Below the pieces are notes generated by a model, which saw nothing but the letters and a program-made list of their open reading frames with translations, did not search any database and was not told the DNA's origin. 64,000 nt of DNA from Muricauda sp. SCSIO 64092. Lineage in GTDB: Bacteria > Bacteroidota > Bacteroidia > Flavobacteriales > Flavobacteriaceae. The stretch is from the NCBI RefSeq assembly GCF_023016285.1, contig NZ_CP095413.1, positions 930,001 to 994,000 on the forward strand, given 5' to 3'. Of this stretch, positions 18,435 through 28,152 are shown piece by piece; positions within the stretch are counted from its first letter, which is position 1, and the number at the start of each line of letters is the position of its first letter. Both the position numbers and the translations under genes were made by a program.

Positions 18435-20195
18435 TTATTGGATATTCAAGTTGAACGGCATTCTTGCCTGAATCCCTTTTTGTTCCGTCATTCGTTTGAG
18501 TTGTTTTAGGGTCTGGAACGCTTCTTCCCCAATTTCTTCCCTGATCATGGATTCCCCAATTTTCAATTTAGCAGCGCTCAAATCTTCCATCAGCCGTTCA
18601 AAATCCGATTTAAATTTTGGGTACTTGCGAATACCGTAGGATTCCAGTCCCGCCGTTTCAGCTGCTGCGGCAATCGCGTCCCCCAAAGTGCCCAGTTCAT
18701 CCACCAAACCGAGTTCCACCGCATCCACACCGCTCCAAACCCGACCTTGTGCGACCTCATCCACAGCCTCCTTGGACATATTTCTACCGTCGGCCACACG
18801 CTGTACAAAAGTATCATAGGTCATTTCAATACTTTCCTCCAACTGTTTTCGGAACCGATCGGTCATCGGTTCAAAAAAGGAATAATCCACGGAATTGGCA
18901 TTGGTACCCACCTGTTCCGCGTTGATTCCGATGTCATTGCTCAACCCATGGATATTGGGAATGGTTCCGAATACCCCAATTGACCCCGTAATGGTAGTGG
19001 GTTCCGCAAAAATCCTATCCGCTCCAACCGCCAAATAGTACCCCCCAGAAGCCGCAATGTTCCCAAAGGACACGAAAACCGGTTTTTCTGCTTTGACCAG
19101 TTCCACTTCGCGCCAGATAATGTCGGAAACCAAACTACTTCCCCCAGGTGAGTCCACCCGTAGCACCACGGCCTTTATGTTGTCATTTTCCCGAACCTTT
19201 TTCAAGGCACGCATTAAAGTTCCCTGGCCAATGACATCCCGATTTCCCTCACCGTACAATATTTCTCCTTGAGCGTACACAATGGCAATCTTTTCCTTAC
19301 CGGAAGGGAGGTTTTTGTTTTTCGTTGCGGTCATATAGTCCGAAAGTGAAATAACATTGATGTCCTGTTCTTCCCCTAATCCCAAGACTTCCTTCCATTC
19401 CATTTGATATTCATCCTGGTAGCGGGTACCGTCCAAAAGCCCTGAATTTATGGCCATCTCAGGGGTTCTTGCCCCTAAAGTATCCGCCAGGGTATTCAAC
19501 TGTTCCAAGGACAATTCCCTGGATTCGCCAATATCCGTGAGCATGGCCGTCCAAATAGCATCTAAAAGTGCCTTGATTTGGGTCCTGTTTTCATCACTCA
19601 TCGTATCGGACAGAAAAGGTTCCACCGCACTTTTGTACTTCCCATGGCGAATGACCTCCATCTTTATTCCTGTTTTCTCTTGTAGGTCCTTATAATACAG
19701 TACTTCCGAGGATAGGCCTTTAAAATCCATCAATCCCTGCGGATTGATGAATACCTTATCGGCCACACTTGCCAAATAGTAGTCCTTTTGGGAGTAATAA
19801 TCGGATAGCGCATAAATTTTCTTTCCCGATTCCTTGAAATCCTCCAGAGCCTTGCGCAATTCCTGTGTTTGGGCCAGCCCGGCCATCAGGAAATTGTTTT
19901 TTATGCTGATGCCTTGAATACGGTTATCCGTTTTTGCCACTTTAACGGCATGCAAGATTTGGTCCAGCCCCTGGCCTTCTTCAAAAAATCCGGCAAAAGG
20001 ATCACTTCCGTCCGTGCCATAATAATCATATACGGGTTCGGTAATGGAAATCTTAAGCACAGAGTTTTCCTTGACGACCACACCATCGCCGGCATTCCCA
20101 ATTAACGTGAGAAAAATGAAAAACATGATAAAAAGAAGACCGATAGCAATAAGACAACCCAGAATGGCTGCCAAAAGATTGCGTAAGAATTTCAT
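18435..20195 (-). CDS. sppA: Signal peptide peptidase SppA (67K type)
   Basis: 586-residue membrane-anchored S49 peptidase with duplicated domains. A single hydrophobic anchor spans about residues 8 to 32. The N-terminal half carries the lysine of the Ser-Lys dyad (YKSAVEPFLS region), and the C-terminal half has RVDSPGGSSLVSD and the nucleophile segment FGNIAASGGYYLAVGADRI. It degrades cleaved signal peptides in the inner membrane. Divergent from the FolK fusion gene across 72 bases. Confidence 0.95.
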   Translation of the reverse strand: MKFLRNLLAAILGCLIAIGLLFIMFFIFLTLIGNAGDGVVVKENSVLKISITEPVYDYYGTDGSDPFAGFFEEGQGLDQILHAVKVAKTDNRIQGISIKNNFLMAGLAQTQELRKALEDFKESGKKIYALSDYYSQKDYYLASVADKVFINPQGLMDFKGLSSEVLYYKDLQEKTGIKMEVIRHGKYKSAVEPFLSDTMSDENRTQIKALLDAIWTAMLTDIGESRELSLEQLNTLADTLGARTPEMAINSGLLDGTRYQDEYQMEWKEVLGLGEEQDINVISLSDYMTATKNKNLPSGKEKIAIVYAQGEILYGEGNRDVIGQGTLMRALKKVRENDNIKAVVLRVDSPGGSSLVSDIIWREVELVKAEKPVFVSFGNIAASGGYYLAVGADRIFAEPTTITGSIGVFGTIPNIHGLSNDIGINAEQVGTNANSVDYSFFEPMTDRFRKQLEESIEMTYDTFVQRVADGRNMSKEAVDEVAQGRVWSGVDAVELGLVDELGTLGDAIAAAAETAGLESYGIRKYPKFKSDFERLMEDLSAAKLKIGESMIREEIGEEAFQTLKQLKRMTEQKGIQARMPFNLNIQ

Positions 20196-20267
20196 ATGGA
20201 AACTGATTTATTTCAGGCGGCAAAGATACGGAATCTACCTTTGTTTTACTTACTTTGCCATTGGCTT

Positions 20268-21413
20268 ATGGGGAGTTACAATAAGGTATATCTATCGCTG
20301 GGAAGTAATCAGGGAAATCGGCTTGCCCAACTCCAGCAGTGCATTTTTAGGTTGAATGAGCGCCTGGGGAAAACCCTGGCCGTGTCCAGCGTCTATGAAA
20401 ATGCCGCCGTTGGCTTTGTGGGCGATGATTTTTTGAACGCCTGTATCCTTTTGGAAACGGAAAGGAATCCTACGGAGGTCCTCACGGAAATCCTCGCCCT
20501 GGAAAAGGAAATGGGCAGGGAACGATCTGAAATCGGGCATTATTCCTCACGTACCCTGGATATTGATATCATTTATTTTAATGATGACGTCATATCCCAC
20601 GAAAACCTTACGGTTCCCCACCCCAAAATGGCGGAGCGGAACTTTGTCCTAAAACCCCTGGCCGATATTGCCCCGCAGGTCTACCACCCGGTTTTAAAAA
20701 AGGACACCAGGAACCTTTTGCAACAGTCCAAAGACGGCAATCCGCTAACGAAAACACCGTATAAGCTGTTCAAGGAACAGCGCACCCTGTTCTCCCAGTT
20801 GCAGTTCCTGGCCATTGAAGGAAACATCGGGGCGGGCAAATCCACTTTGGCCAAGAAAATTGCCCAGGATTTCAATGCCAAACTGGTTTTGGAACGATTC
20901 GCGGACAATCCGTTTTTACCCAAGTTCTATGAGGACCAGGGGCGATATGCCTTTCCGTTGGAAATGTCCTTTTTGGCCGATAGGTACCAACAGTTTATGG
21001 ACGACACTTCCCAATTCGATTTGTTCAAAACCTTTATGGTAGGGGATTACGATATTTTTAAATCCTTGATCTTTGCCCAGATCACCCTTCAGAAAGATGA
21101 GTTTGAACTGTATCGAAAGGTCTTTAATTTCATGTACAACGAGGTTCGAAAACCGGATGTTTATGTATATCTATACCAAAGTACCGAAAGACTGCTCCGC
21201 AACATCAAAACGCGAGGGCGGGATTATGAACAACAAATAGGACCGGAATACCTGGACAACATACATAGGGGGTATCTGGATTTTATCAAAAGTCATCCAG
21301 AACAGGAAACCCTGCTCATCGATCTACAGGAATTGGATTTTGTGAATAATCCAGAGGACTATAAAACAATCTTGGGCTTATTGGAAACGAAAATTTTGGA
21401 GGTTCTCTTTTAA
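20268..21413 (+). CDS. folK: FolK-deoxynucleoside kinase fusion protein
   Basis: 381-residue bifunctional protein. Residues 1 to about 155 are HPPK/FolK (VYLSLGSNQGNRLAQLQQ, then RTLDIDIIYF), which pyrophosphorylates hydroxymethyl-dihydropterin in folate synthesis. Residues about 175 to 381 are a deoxynucleoside kinase of the dGK/dAK type, with P-loop IEGNIGAGKSTLA and the ERFADNPFL substrate segment. The ATG at 20268 is used because the longer frame would start at the base next to the divergent sppA start. The fusion couples folate and nucleotide salvage and recurs in Flavobacteria. Confidence 0.92.
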   Translation: MGSYNKVYLSLGSNQGNRLAQLQQCIFRLNERLGKTLAVSSVYENAAVGFVGDDFLNACILLETERNPTEVLTEILALEKEMGRERSEIGHYSSRTLDIDIIYFNDDVISHENLTVPHPKMAERNFVLKPLADIAPQVYHPVLKKDTRNLLQQSKDGNPLTKTPYKLFKEQRTLFSQLQFLAIEGNIGAGKSTLAKKIAQDFNAKLVLERFADNPFLPKFYEDQGRYAFPLEMSFLADRYQQFMDDTSQFDLFKTFMVGDYDIFKSLIFAQITLQKDEFELYRKVFNFMYNEVRKPDVYVYLYQSTERLLRNIKTRGRDYEQQIGPEYLDNIHRGYLDFIKSHPEQETLLIDLQELDFVNNPEDYKTILGLLETKILEVLF

Positions 21414-21508
21414 GACAATTTTTGGATTTTATTTGGATATAACGAATGGTTTTATTTTATTAGCACCCTGCTAAGTCAGAAACTAACTAACTCAAACTAT
21501 ATGTTTCG

Positions 21509-21535
21509 CCCTGACGGGAAATCGTCAGGGTTTTC
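21509..21535. terminator. Terminator between the FolK fusion and the converging RNA methyltransferase gene
   Basis: 8-base-pair GC-rich stem (21509-21516 with 21523-21530) followed by Ts on the plus strand. The stop codon of the minus-strand methyltransferase lies inside the right arm. It probably terminates the plus-strand transcript about 95 bases after the FolK fusion gene. Confidence 0.7.
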
Positions 21536-22070
21536 TTTTTATACCATTGAGTTTGGTCCAAAAATCCCACACCACAATCCCTGCACTCACGGAAATATTC
21601 AAGGAATGCTTGGTCCCAAACTGCGGGATCTCTACCACCCCGTCACTTGCCGAGACCACCTCCTGGGATACCCCTTTCACCTCATTGCCAAAGACCAGGG
21701 CGTAGGTCGTATCCGGTTGTACTTTTACATGCTGCAATTGGATGGCCTTTTCAGCTTGCTCCACCGAAATTACCTGGAAACCCTGTTGCTGTAGCTTGCC
21801 AAGGGCCTCCATGGTCGTTTCTATATACTCCCAATCCACACTTTCCGTTGCGCCCAATGCCGTTTTGTGAATATCCTTGTTCGGGGGTTTGGCGGTTATC
21901 CCGCAGAGATAGATTTTCTGTATCAAAAAGGCATCGGCGGTACGAAAAACCGAGCCTATGTTATTTAAACTTCTAATATTGTCCAAGACCAAAATCAAGG
22001 GTGTTTTTTTGGTTTTTTTAAACCCTGGGATGTCCAAACGGTCTAATTCCGCATTCGCCAACTTTCGCAT
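21525..22070 (-). CDS. RNA methyltransferase, TrmH/SpoU family
   Basis: 181-residue SPOUT methyltransferase that adds a 2'-O-methyl group to tRNA or rRNA with SAM. Motif 1 is NIRSLNNIGSVFRTADAF, motif 2 is LVFGNEVKGV, and motif 3 is SLNISVSAGIVVWD, which together form the trefoil knot. The protein lacks the N-terminal L30-like domain of RlmB types. The modified nucleotide cannot be deduced. Confidence 0.9.
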   Translation of the reverse strand: MRKLANAELDRLDIPGFKKTKKTPLILVLDNIRSLNNIGSVFRTADAFLIQKIYLCGITAKPPNKDIHKTALGATESVDWEYIETTMEALGKLQQQGFQVISVEQAEKAIQLQHVKVQPDTTYALVFGNEVKGVSQEVVSASDGVVEIPQFGTKHSLNISVSAGIVVWDFWTKLNGIKRKP

Positions 22071-22160
22071 AAATTATCCACTTTTAAGTGAGAAATATCA
22101 ACAATTGAACGGTAAACACCTTCAACTTTATAATTTGGTAAAATTAAATCAAAAAGTACC

Positions 22161-24779
22161 GTGCCGACCTCCAAAAACAAGAAAGAAACACCATTGATGA
22201 AGCAGTACAATGCCATTAAGGCAAAGCATCCCGATGCGTTACTGCTTTTTCGCGTAGGTGACTTTTATGAAACCTTTGGGGAAGACGCCATCAAAGCCGC
22301 CCAGATATTGGGTATTGTCCTCACCCATAGGAATAACGGTGGGGACCAAACCGAACTTGCCGGTTTTCCACACCATTCCCTAAATACCTATTTACCCAAA
22401 TTGGTCAAAGCCGGGCAACGGGTGGCCATTTGTGACCAACTGGAAGACCCCAAACAGACCAAAAGCATCGTAAAACGGGGCGTAACCGAACTGGTCACCC
22501 CGGGAGTGGCTTTAAATGACGATATCCTTAATGCGAAAAGCAACAATTTTCTGGCCGCCGTCCATTTTGGTCGCAATAAATTGGGGATAGCCTTTCTGGA
22601 TATCTCCACGGGTGAATTTTTGACTTCCGAAGGCTCCGTGGAACAAATGGACAAATTGCTTCAGAATTTTTCGCCCAATGAAGTCCTTATTTCAAAAAAC
22701 CATAGAACGGAATTCACCTCGTATTATGGGAACCGATGGCATCCCTACTTTTTGGAAGATTGGATCTTTCAGGAAGATTATGCCCAGGAAAGCCTGACCA
22801 ACCTCTTCAAGACCAAATCACTCCAAGGTTTTGGGGTGAACCACCTGCAGGAGGGAATTATTGCCTCGGGGGCCATACTCCATTACCTTTCCGAAACACA
22901 GCATAGGCAATTACAGCATATCAATAGACTCCAACGCATAGCGGAAGAGGACTATATCTGGATGGACCGTTTTACCATTCGAAATCTTGAATTGTACCAT
23001 TCTACCAATGAAAATGCCATTACCCTGCTGGAGGTCATAGACAAAACCATTTCCCCCATGGGAGGGCGGTTGTTAAAACGTTGGTTGGCCCTGCCCTTAA
23101 AGAGCAAGGAGAAAATCGAATTTCGAAACCGCATTGTCTCCCATTTGAAATCCGAAGAAAACACTTTGGAAAAACTCCGTCATTGGATGAAGCAAATGGG
23201 CGATTTGGAACGACTTATTTCCAAAGTGGCCACGGGAAAAATAACCCCCAAGGAAATGGTACAACTCAAAAATTCCCTGGAGGTCATTGTTCCGGTAAAG
23301 CAACTTACGGCCCAGGGCGAAAGCGAAGCCTTGCGGGAGTTGGGCAATGGGCTCAGTGAATGCGAAGCCTTACGAGGCAAAATAAAGCAAATGCTCAACG
23401 AGGATGCCCCCATGAGCATAGGTAAGGGCCAAACCATTGCCGATGGCTATTCCGAAGAACTGGATGAATTGCGGCAATTGGCTTTTTCCAGTAAGGATTA
23501 TCTGGACAAAATGCTGGAACGGGAAACCGAGGCCACTGGGATTACCTCACTAAAAATAGCATCAAACAATGTATTTGGTTACTATATAGAGGTCCGAAAT
23601 ACCCATAAGGACAAAGTTCCCGAAAGTTGGATCCGTAAACAGACCCTCGTGAATGCAGAACGTTATATCACGGAGGAGTTAAAGGAATACGAAACCAAAA
23701 TTTTAGGGGCGGAGGAACGTATTTTAAGTCTGGAAGAACAGTTGTTTGAGCAACTTTTGGTATGGATGCAGGAGTATATCCCGGATGTACAGCGCAATGC
23801 AAAGATTATTGCACAACTCGATTGCCTTTGTGGTTTTGCCCAACTGGCCAGGGAGAATCATTACGTACAACCGGAAATAACGAATTCCACGGTCCTTGAG
23901 ATCAGGGAAGGCCGCCACCCCGTCATTGAAAAACAATTGCCCCTGGGTGAAATTTACATTACCAATGATGTGTTGCTGGATAGGGAAGAACAGCAGATCA
24001 TCATGATCACCGGTCCCAATATGAGTGGTAAGTCGGCCATTTTGCGGCAAACGGCCCTCATTGTCCTTTTGGCGCAAATGGGAAGTTTTGTCCCCGCCGT
24101 TTCGGCAAAAATAGGCGTGGTGGACAAAATCTTTACCCGGGTAGGGGCCAGTGACAATATCTCCATGGGAGAATCCACTTTTATGGTGGAGATGAATGAG
24201 ACTGCCTCCATTTTGAACAATCTCTCCGAACGCAGTTTGGTTCTATTGGATGAAATTGGACGTGGTACCAGCACCTATGACGGTATTTCCATTGCCTGGG
24301 CCATTTCAGAATACCTTCATGAGCATCCTTCCCGGGCCAAGATCCTGTTCGCGACGCATTATCATGAGCTCAATGATATGACCCAAAGTTTTGAGCGCAT
24401 CAAGAATTACAATGTTTCCATCAAGGAATTGAAGGATAATGTGCTCTTCCTCCGAAAACTGGTTCCCGGGGGCAGTGAGCATAGTTTTGGTATCCATGTC
24501 GCCAAGATGGCCGGAATGCCACAACAGGTCATCCAAAAAGCGAACAAAATCCTAAAAAAACTGGAGCAATCCCATTCCAATGAGGAAGTGGGCAACAAAT
24601 TGCAGGCCGTACAAGGCGAGATGCAATTGAGCTTTTTTAATTTGGATGACCCTTTGTTGGAGGAAATCAAGGAGGAAATCCTTCACCTGGACATTGATAC
24701 CCTTACCCCGGTTGAAGCCTTGATGAAACTGAATGAAATTAAACGTCTTTTAAGTAAAAAGAAGAAGGCGAGTTCGTAA
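22161..24779 (+). CDS. mutS: DNA mismatch repair protein MutS
   Basis: 872-residue mismatch-recognition ATPase. The mismatch-binding Phe lies in the N-terminal [16 protein letters not shown] segment. Walker A is TGPNMSGKS, and the ABC-like signature follows ([20 protein letters not shown]). The start is GTG at 22161; the family begins a few residues before [12 protein letters not shown], which fits this start better than any ATG. Transcribed divergently from the RNA methyltransferase. Confidence 0.97.
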   Translation: MPTSKNKKETPLMKQYNAIKAKHPDALLLFRVGDFYETFGEDAIKAAQILGIVLTHRNNGGDQTELAGFPHHSLNTYLPKLVKAGQRVAICDQLEDPKQTKSIVKRGVTELVTPGVALNDDILNAKSNNFLAAVHFGRNKLGIAFLDISTGEFLTSEGSVEQMDKLLQNFSPNEVLISKNHRTEFTSYYGNRWHPYFLEDWIFQEDYAQESLTNLFKTKSLQGFGVNHLQEGIIASGAILHYLSETQHRQLQHINRLQRIAEEDYIWMDRFTIRNLELYHSTNENAITLLEVIDKTISPMGGRLLKRWLALPLKSKEKIEFRNRIVSHLKSEENTLEKLRHWMKQMGDLERLISKVATGKITPKEMVQLKNSLEVIVPVKQLTAQGESEALRELGNGLSECEALRGKIKQMLNEDAPMSIGKGQTIADGYSEELDELRQLAFSSKDYLDKMLERETEATGITSLKIASNNVFGYYIEVRNTHKDKVPESWIRKQTLVNAERYITEELKEYETKILGAEERILSLEEQLFEQLLVWMQEYIPDVQRNAKIIAQLDCLCGFAQLARENHYVQPEITNSTVLEIREGRHPVIEKQLPLGEIYITNDVLLDREEQQIIMITGPNMSGKSAILRQTALIVLLAQMGSFVPAVSAKIGVVDKIFTRVGASDNISMGESTFMVEMNETASILNNLSERSLVLLDEIGRGTSTYDGISIAWAISEYLHEHPSRAKILFATHYHELNDMTQSFERIKNYNVSIKELKDNVLFLRKLVPGGSEHSFGIHVAKMAGMPQQVIQKANKILKKLEQSHSNEEVGNKLQAVQGEMQLSFFNLDDPLLEEIKEEILHLDIDTLTPVEALMKLNEIKRLLSKKKKASS

Positions 24780-24808
24780 AAAATTCTTTTAGATTTCAAG
24801 AATTGTAT

Positions 24809-24816
24809 TAAATTTG
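24809..24816 (+). promoter_or_regulatory. -7 box upstream of tRNA-Gly
   Basis: TAAATTTG matches TAnnTTTG and lies 38 bases before the tRNA-Gly gene, a usual spacing for a tRNA leader. The -33 box is not clear. Confidence 0.45.
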
Positions 24817-24853
24817 CATCCGCATCTTTTTGGAGGTGTCAGTTCATTAACAT

Positions 24854-24926
24854 GCGAAAATAGCTCAGTTGGTAGAGCATCACCTTGCCAAGGTGGAGGT
24901 CGCGGGTTCGAATCCCGTTTTTCGCT
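24854..24926 (+). tRNA. tRNA-Gly (GCC)
   Basis: 73-nucleotide cloverleaf. The acceptor arms GCGAAAA and TTTTCGC pair fully. The anticodon stem-loop CACCTTGCCAAGGTG carries GCC, and the T-arm loop is TTCGAAT. CCA is not encoded. Confidence 0.95.
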
Positions 24927-24935
24927 CAACTATCG

Positions 24936-24984
24936 ACTCCGCTCGGCTTCGGCTACGCTCAGCCGCCGCTAAGTGGAGTTTTTT
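24936..24984 (+). terminator. Hairpin with T-run between the two tRNA genes
   Basis: An outer stem, ACTCCGCT (24936-24943) with AGTGGAGT (972-979 of the same kb), encloses a GC-rich inner region and is followed by six Ts. It may end or attenuate transcription between tRNA-Gly and tRNA-Leu. Confidence 0.5.
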
Positions 24985-25001
24985 ATTTCAAGTCCAGGAA
25001 T

Positions 25002-25086
25002 GCTCGGGTGGTGGAATTGGTAGACACGTTGGACTTAAAATCCAATGGCCATTGTGGCCGTGCGGGTTCAAGTCCCGCTCCGAGTA
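25002..25086 (+). tRNA. tRNA-Leu (TAA)
   Basis: 85-nucleotide class II tRNA with a long variable arm. The anticodon stem TTGGA/TCCAA encloses CTTAAAA, anticodon TAA, which reads UUA. The T-arm has TTCAAGT. The prophage integrase begins 119 bases downstream, so its 3' end is the likely attachment site. Confidence 0.93.
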
Positions 25087-25091
25087 CAGCC

Positions 25092-25117
25092 AAAACCCCT
25101 GTTTCTGCAGGGGTTTT
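25092..25117 (+). terminator. Terminator after tRNA-Leu
   Basis: 10-base-pair stem (25092-25101 with 25108-25117) with a 6-base loop. It closes the tRNA transcript and lies at the probable left prophage boundary. Confidence 0.8.
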
Positions 25118-25205
25118 GACGCTTTTAATAGATTTGGCGTGTCAAAATCGCGTCACAGTGAATCATGTTTTTTGCAACTGTTAATCCAACAGCTGTAAAA
25201 AAAAA

Positions 25206-26375
25206 ATGACCACTTCTCAAAATCCAGTCACATCCAGAGTCTTTATTGATTTTATCCCTGCGGAACTTAGGGAGAACAAAACCTGGGAGGTTATTTATTA
25301 TTGTAGAAATCCGTTCACTGACGAGCTGGAAAGGAAAAGGCACCGGGTAAAACCGCTTAACAGTAAAACTGAAAGAAGAAAACTTGCCAGGCGGATGATT
25401 CTCGACATCAATAAAAAGCTCGAGAAAGGATGGAACCCTTGGATTACTGAAGGAAATTCAAAATCATTTACCCGGATCACAGAAGCCATAATTATATTTC
25501 TCAAAAAGTATGGTGAACAACTTAAAAAAGAAGACTTACGGCCGGACACCTACAGGACCTATAAATCATTTGCCAATATTCTGAGTATTTATCTGGCTGA
25601 AAATGATCACGTCGACACTTTCGTAGGAAGAATGGACGAGGCTTTTGTTGTGGACTATTTAGACTACATCTATTACGACCGTGACACAAGTTCAAGGACT
25701 CGGAACAATCATTTGAGTTTTATTGTCACCCTTTGTGAATTTCTAATCAAAAGAAAATACATGGCAATTAACCCGGCCATATCGATTCCCAAAATGCCAG
25801 AAACGGCAAAAAAGCGTATGTATATCCCTCCGGAGGCAAGAATGGCCATTTTTAGATTTTTTCAACGCTCTAACCCATCATTTCTAGTGCTATGCTTGAC
25901 CTGTTATTATTGCTTAATAAGAAGAACAGAACTGACCAAACTAAAGGTTGGCGATGTGTACCTCAGAAATGGAATAATTTACGTTGAAACCGGTATCTCA
26001 AAGAACCGTAGAAGCAAACCGGTGACCATACCAAAAAAGCTTCTACCCTATTTGAAAAGGCACCTAAAAGACGCCGCAGACCATCATTATCTTTTTGGGA
26101 AAGTCAATTTTTTGCCAGGTCCTGAAAAATTGAGACCAAATCGAATAACTGACCATTGGGGATATATGCGCAATGCCTTGAAACTAAAAAAAGAATACCA
26201 ATGGTACAGTTTAAAAGACTCTGGAATAACGGATTTACTTAAAGCTGGAGTGCCAACCATTGATGTGAAAAACCAAGCACGTCACCACAGCATTACTCAA
26301 ACCGAGGCTTATATTCCAAAGGAAATATTAGTAGCTGAGAAGACAATACAAAATTTAGACTTAGATTTCATATAG
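25206..26375 (+). CDS. Prophage tyrosine recombinase (integrase)
   Basis: 389-residue phage integrase. An N-terminal arm-binding/SAM-like region (about residues 85 to 185) precedes the catalytic domain. Arg239 lies in CLIRRTELTKL, Lys266 in the SKNRRSKP hairpin, His360 in ARHHSITQTEAYIP, and Tyr369 is the nucleophile. The usual HxxR box reads YSLK here (residues 334 to 337), so the second arginine is replaced by lysine, a variant seen in Bacteroidota phage integrases by my recollection. It is adjacent to tRNA-Leu and converges on the last tail gene with an 8-base overlap. Confidence 0.9.
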   Translation: MTTSQNPVTSRVFIDFIPAELRENKTWEVIYYCRNPFTDELERKRHRVKPLNSKTERRKLARRMILDINKKLEKGWNPWITEGNSKSFTRITEAIIIFLKKYGEQLKKEDLRPDTYRTYKSFANILSIYLAENDHVDTFVGRMDEAFVVDYLDYIYYDRDTSSRTRNNHLSFIVTLCEFLIKRKYMAINPAISIPKMPETAKKRMYIPPEARMAIFRFFQRSNPSFLVLCLTCYYCLIRRTELTKLKVGDVYLRNGIIYVETGISKNRRSKPVTIPKKLLPYLKRHLKDAADHHYLFGKVNFLPGPEKLRPNRITDHWGYMRNALKLKKEYQWYSLKDSGITDLLKAGVPTIDVKNQARHHSITQTEAYIPKEILVAEKTIQNLDLDFI

Positions 26376-28152
26376 ACTCTGCCTCGAGTTCCACCTGCCA
26401 ATATTCATTATAGCTCCTTTTTTTGGAAATCTTTACCGGCAGCAGTAGTTTATTGTATTTGTAATACTTGGAACGAAGGCCCAGCTCTTCAATGCTATGG
26501 GCCTCAAATGAATCGGTATAAGTGAAGTTGTTGGTCCTTATGGCCATCCAGTCACTCCAGAACTCCCGGTAAACATCGTCCGGTCTTGCAAAAAAGCCCA
26601 GATAATTGTCCAAACAGTTGTTGGCCGATCCCAGAAGTCCATCGTAAATACAGAAAAGCATTCCCCTTGGATCTTGATACTTTGCGGTTATCACATCATA
26701 GTTCTGTTCAACCACGGCCATTTGAAGGTTGCTTTTTATAGTGATAATATCCTCGCTTTCTTTTTCTACGTCTGAATATATTTGACCTGTATTGTCGATG
26801 ATGGCCTCTGAACCGTCTGCGTAAAGCAATTTGAATACCCTGCTGGTGTTTTTCTTTCTTCCAGGATACTGCACTTCCAAATGACTATGGTCGTACTCTG
26901 GAAAATCCTTGACTACGTCCTCTACAAAATTGATTTCCACGTAATCCTCTCCTACAACAATATCCAGATTTAACCAGTTTTTAATTGTATTCACAAATTC
27001 CCCGAATGTCATATCCGGAACATAGTCGGCCAAGCTGTAGCTCCCTATGAGTCGATTTAGCCTTCCCTCCTTAAACGCGTATTGAAACGCATTGAAATCT
27101 GCAATACTGTTGGTATTGTAAGGCAATTTCATTTCCACATGTAACGGATGGAACAGCTCTGCGCTGGTTATGTTGATATTGAGCGTTTCCGAAATATTGA
27201 CCCTACTTCCTTGTGATTGAAATGCAAAAAGTTCGGTTTCGGTTTCATCTAAGGAATTTTTTATAAATACCCTCAAGCTAAAATAAGACGCAACTATTGG
27301 GTCCAGGTTAAGATTAATTTTTAGGTTATAATTTCCTTGGTTCTGTGGGGTTAGAATATTCTCATAGACTCCAAGCGCAACACCATTGATCGACTCATTC
27401 CTATCCGGAACATAAAATTCAAAATCCAAAAATTGAGACCCCTGATATTTTTCAATGAAATTCTCAGGAACATATAACAATCTTTTGAGTCGTTCATCTG
27501 TGATAACTTTTCCCCTAACAGCCTTCCCTTCCACTTTATAACCAAAAGTGAGCAATTCCAATAGGTATGGGCAGGGTGATAGAACGTTTTTGTTTAGAAA
27601 CGTAACATCCGGTTGCACTCCTTCAGTGGTGTTCTGGACAAAATCACTCCCGCTATAGTTATTTACAAACCGCTCAAAGTTCTCATAGTCTGAATTATCC
27701 CTCAATTCAGGACGATAGACTTTTGGAAAATTATGCGTTACGGCAGGCCATCGCGCATCCAAATATCGATTGGCGACCTCTTGAGAATTATTTTCAATGT
27801 ACAATGGCCATGGTAGGTTTTTGAGTTCCGTATCATATACCGCCAAAACTTCATCACCATAATAAATCTGGGCATCTATATAGTTCTCCCTGGCATCACC
27901 TAGCCTCAAGGTGGCCTCATAATAGTCATTATCTATGATTAGGTTGCCCAATATCTTTTCATCAAAATCAACTACATCATTGATATCCGGTAGGCCCAGC
28001 TCCTTTGCCAATTCGTCATAGAGCTGCATTGAAAATGGAAAGGACCAGCTTTTTACTAGGTTGTTTGTGAAGAAATTACTTTCCTCATTTAAAGAAAGTT
28101 GGTATGGAGTCAAATCAATCTGATATCCGTAGCTGGTTTGAAAAGCTATCAT
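26368..28152 (-). CDS. Phage tail protein, hub/baseplate-like
   Basis: 594-residue protein at the end of the tail module, downstream of the BACON tail protein with a 4-base overlap. It has no recognised catalytic motif. Its size, its place after the tape measure, and short beta-rich segments such as FGEFVNTIKNWLNLDIVVGEDYVEINF resemble tail hub proteins that bridge the tail tube and fibres. The function is inferred from gene order. Confidence 0.55.
   Translation of the reverse strand: MIAFQTSYGYQIDLTPYQLSLNEESNFFTNNLVKSWSFPFSMQLYDELAKELGLPDINDVVDFDEKILGNLIIDNDYYEATLRLGDARENYIDAQIYYGDEVLAVYDTELKNLPWPLYIENNSQEVANRYLDARWPAVTHNFPKVYRPELRDNSDYENFERFVNNYSGSDFVQNTTEGVQPDVTFLNKNVLSPCPYLLELLTFGYKVEGKAVRGKVITDERLKRLLYVPENFIEKYQGSQFLDFEFYVPDRNESINGVALGVYENILTPQNQGNYNLKINLNLDPIVASYFSLRVFIKNSLDETETELFAFQSQGSRVNISETLNINITSAELFHPLHVEMKLPYNTNSIADFNAFQYAFKEGRLNRLIGSYSLADYVPDMTFGEFVNTIKNWLNLDIVVGEDYVEINFVEDVVKDFPEYDHSHLEVQYPGRKKNTSRVFKLLYADGSEAIIDNTGQIYSDVEKESEDIITIKSNLQMAVVEQNYDVITAKYQDPRGMLFCIYDGLLGSANNCLDNYLGFFARPDDVYREFWSDWMAIRTNNFTYTDSFEAHSIEELGLRSKYYKYNKLLLPVKISKKRSYNEYWQVELEAESI

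Noticed and set aside
24869..25198. Plus-strand frames across both tRNA genes
   Set aside because: They translate tRNA sequence and spacer and have no protein signature.
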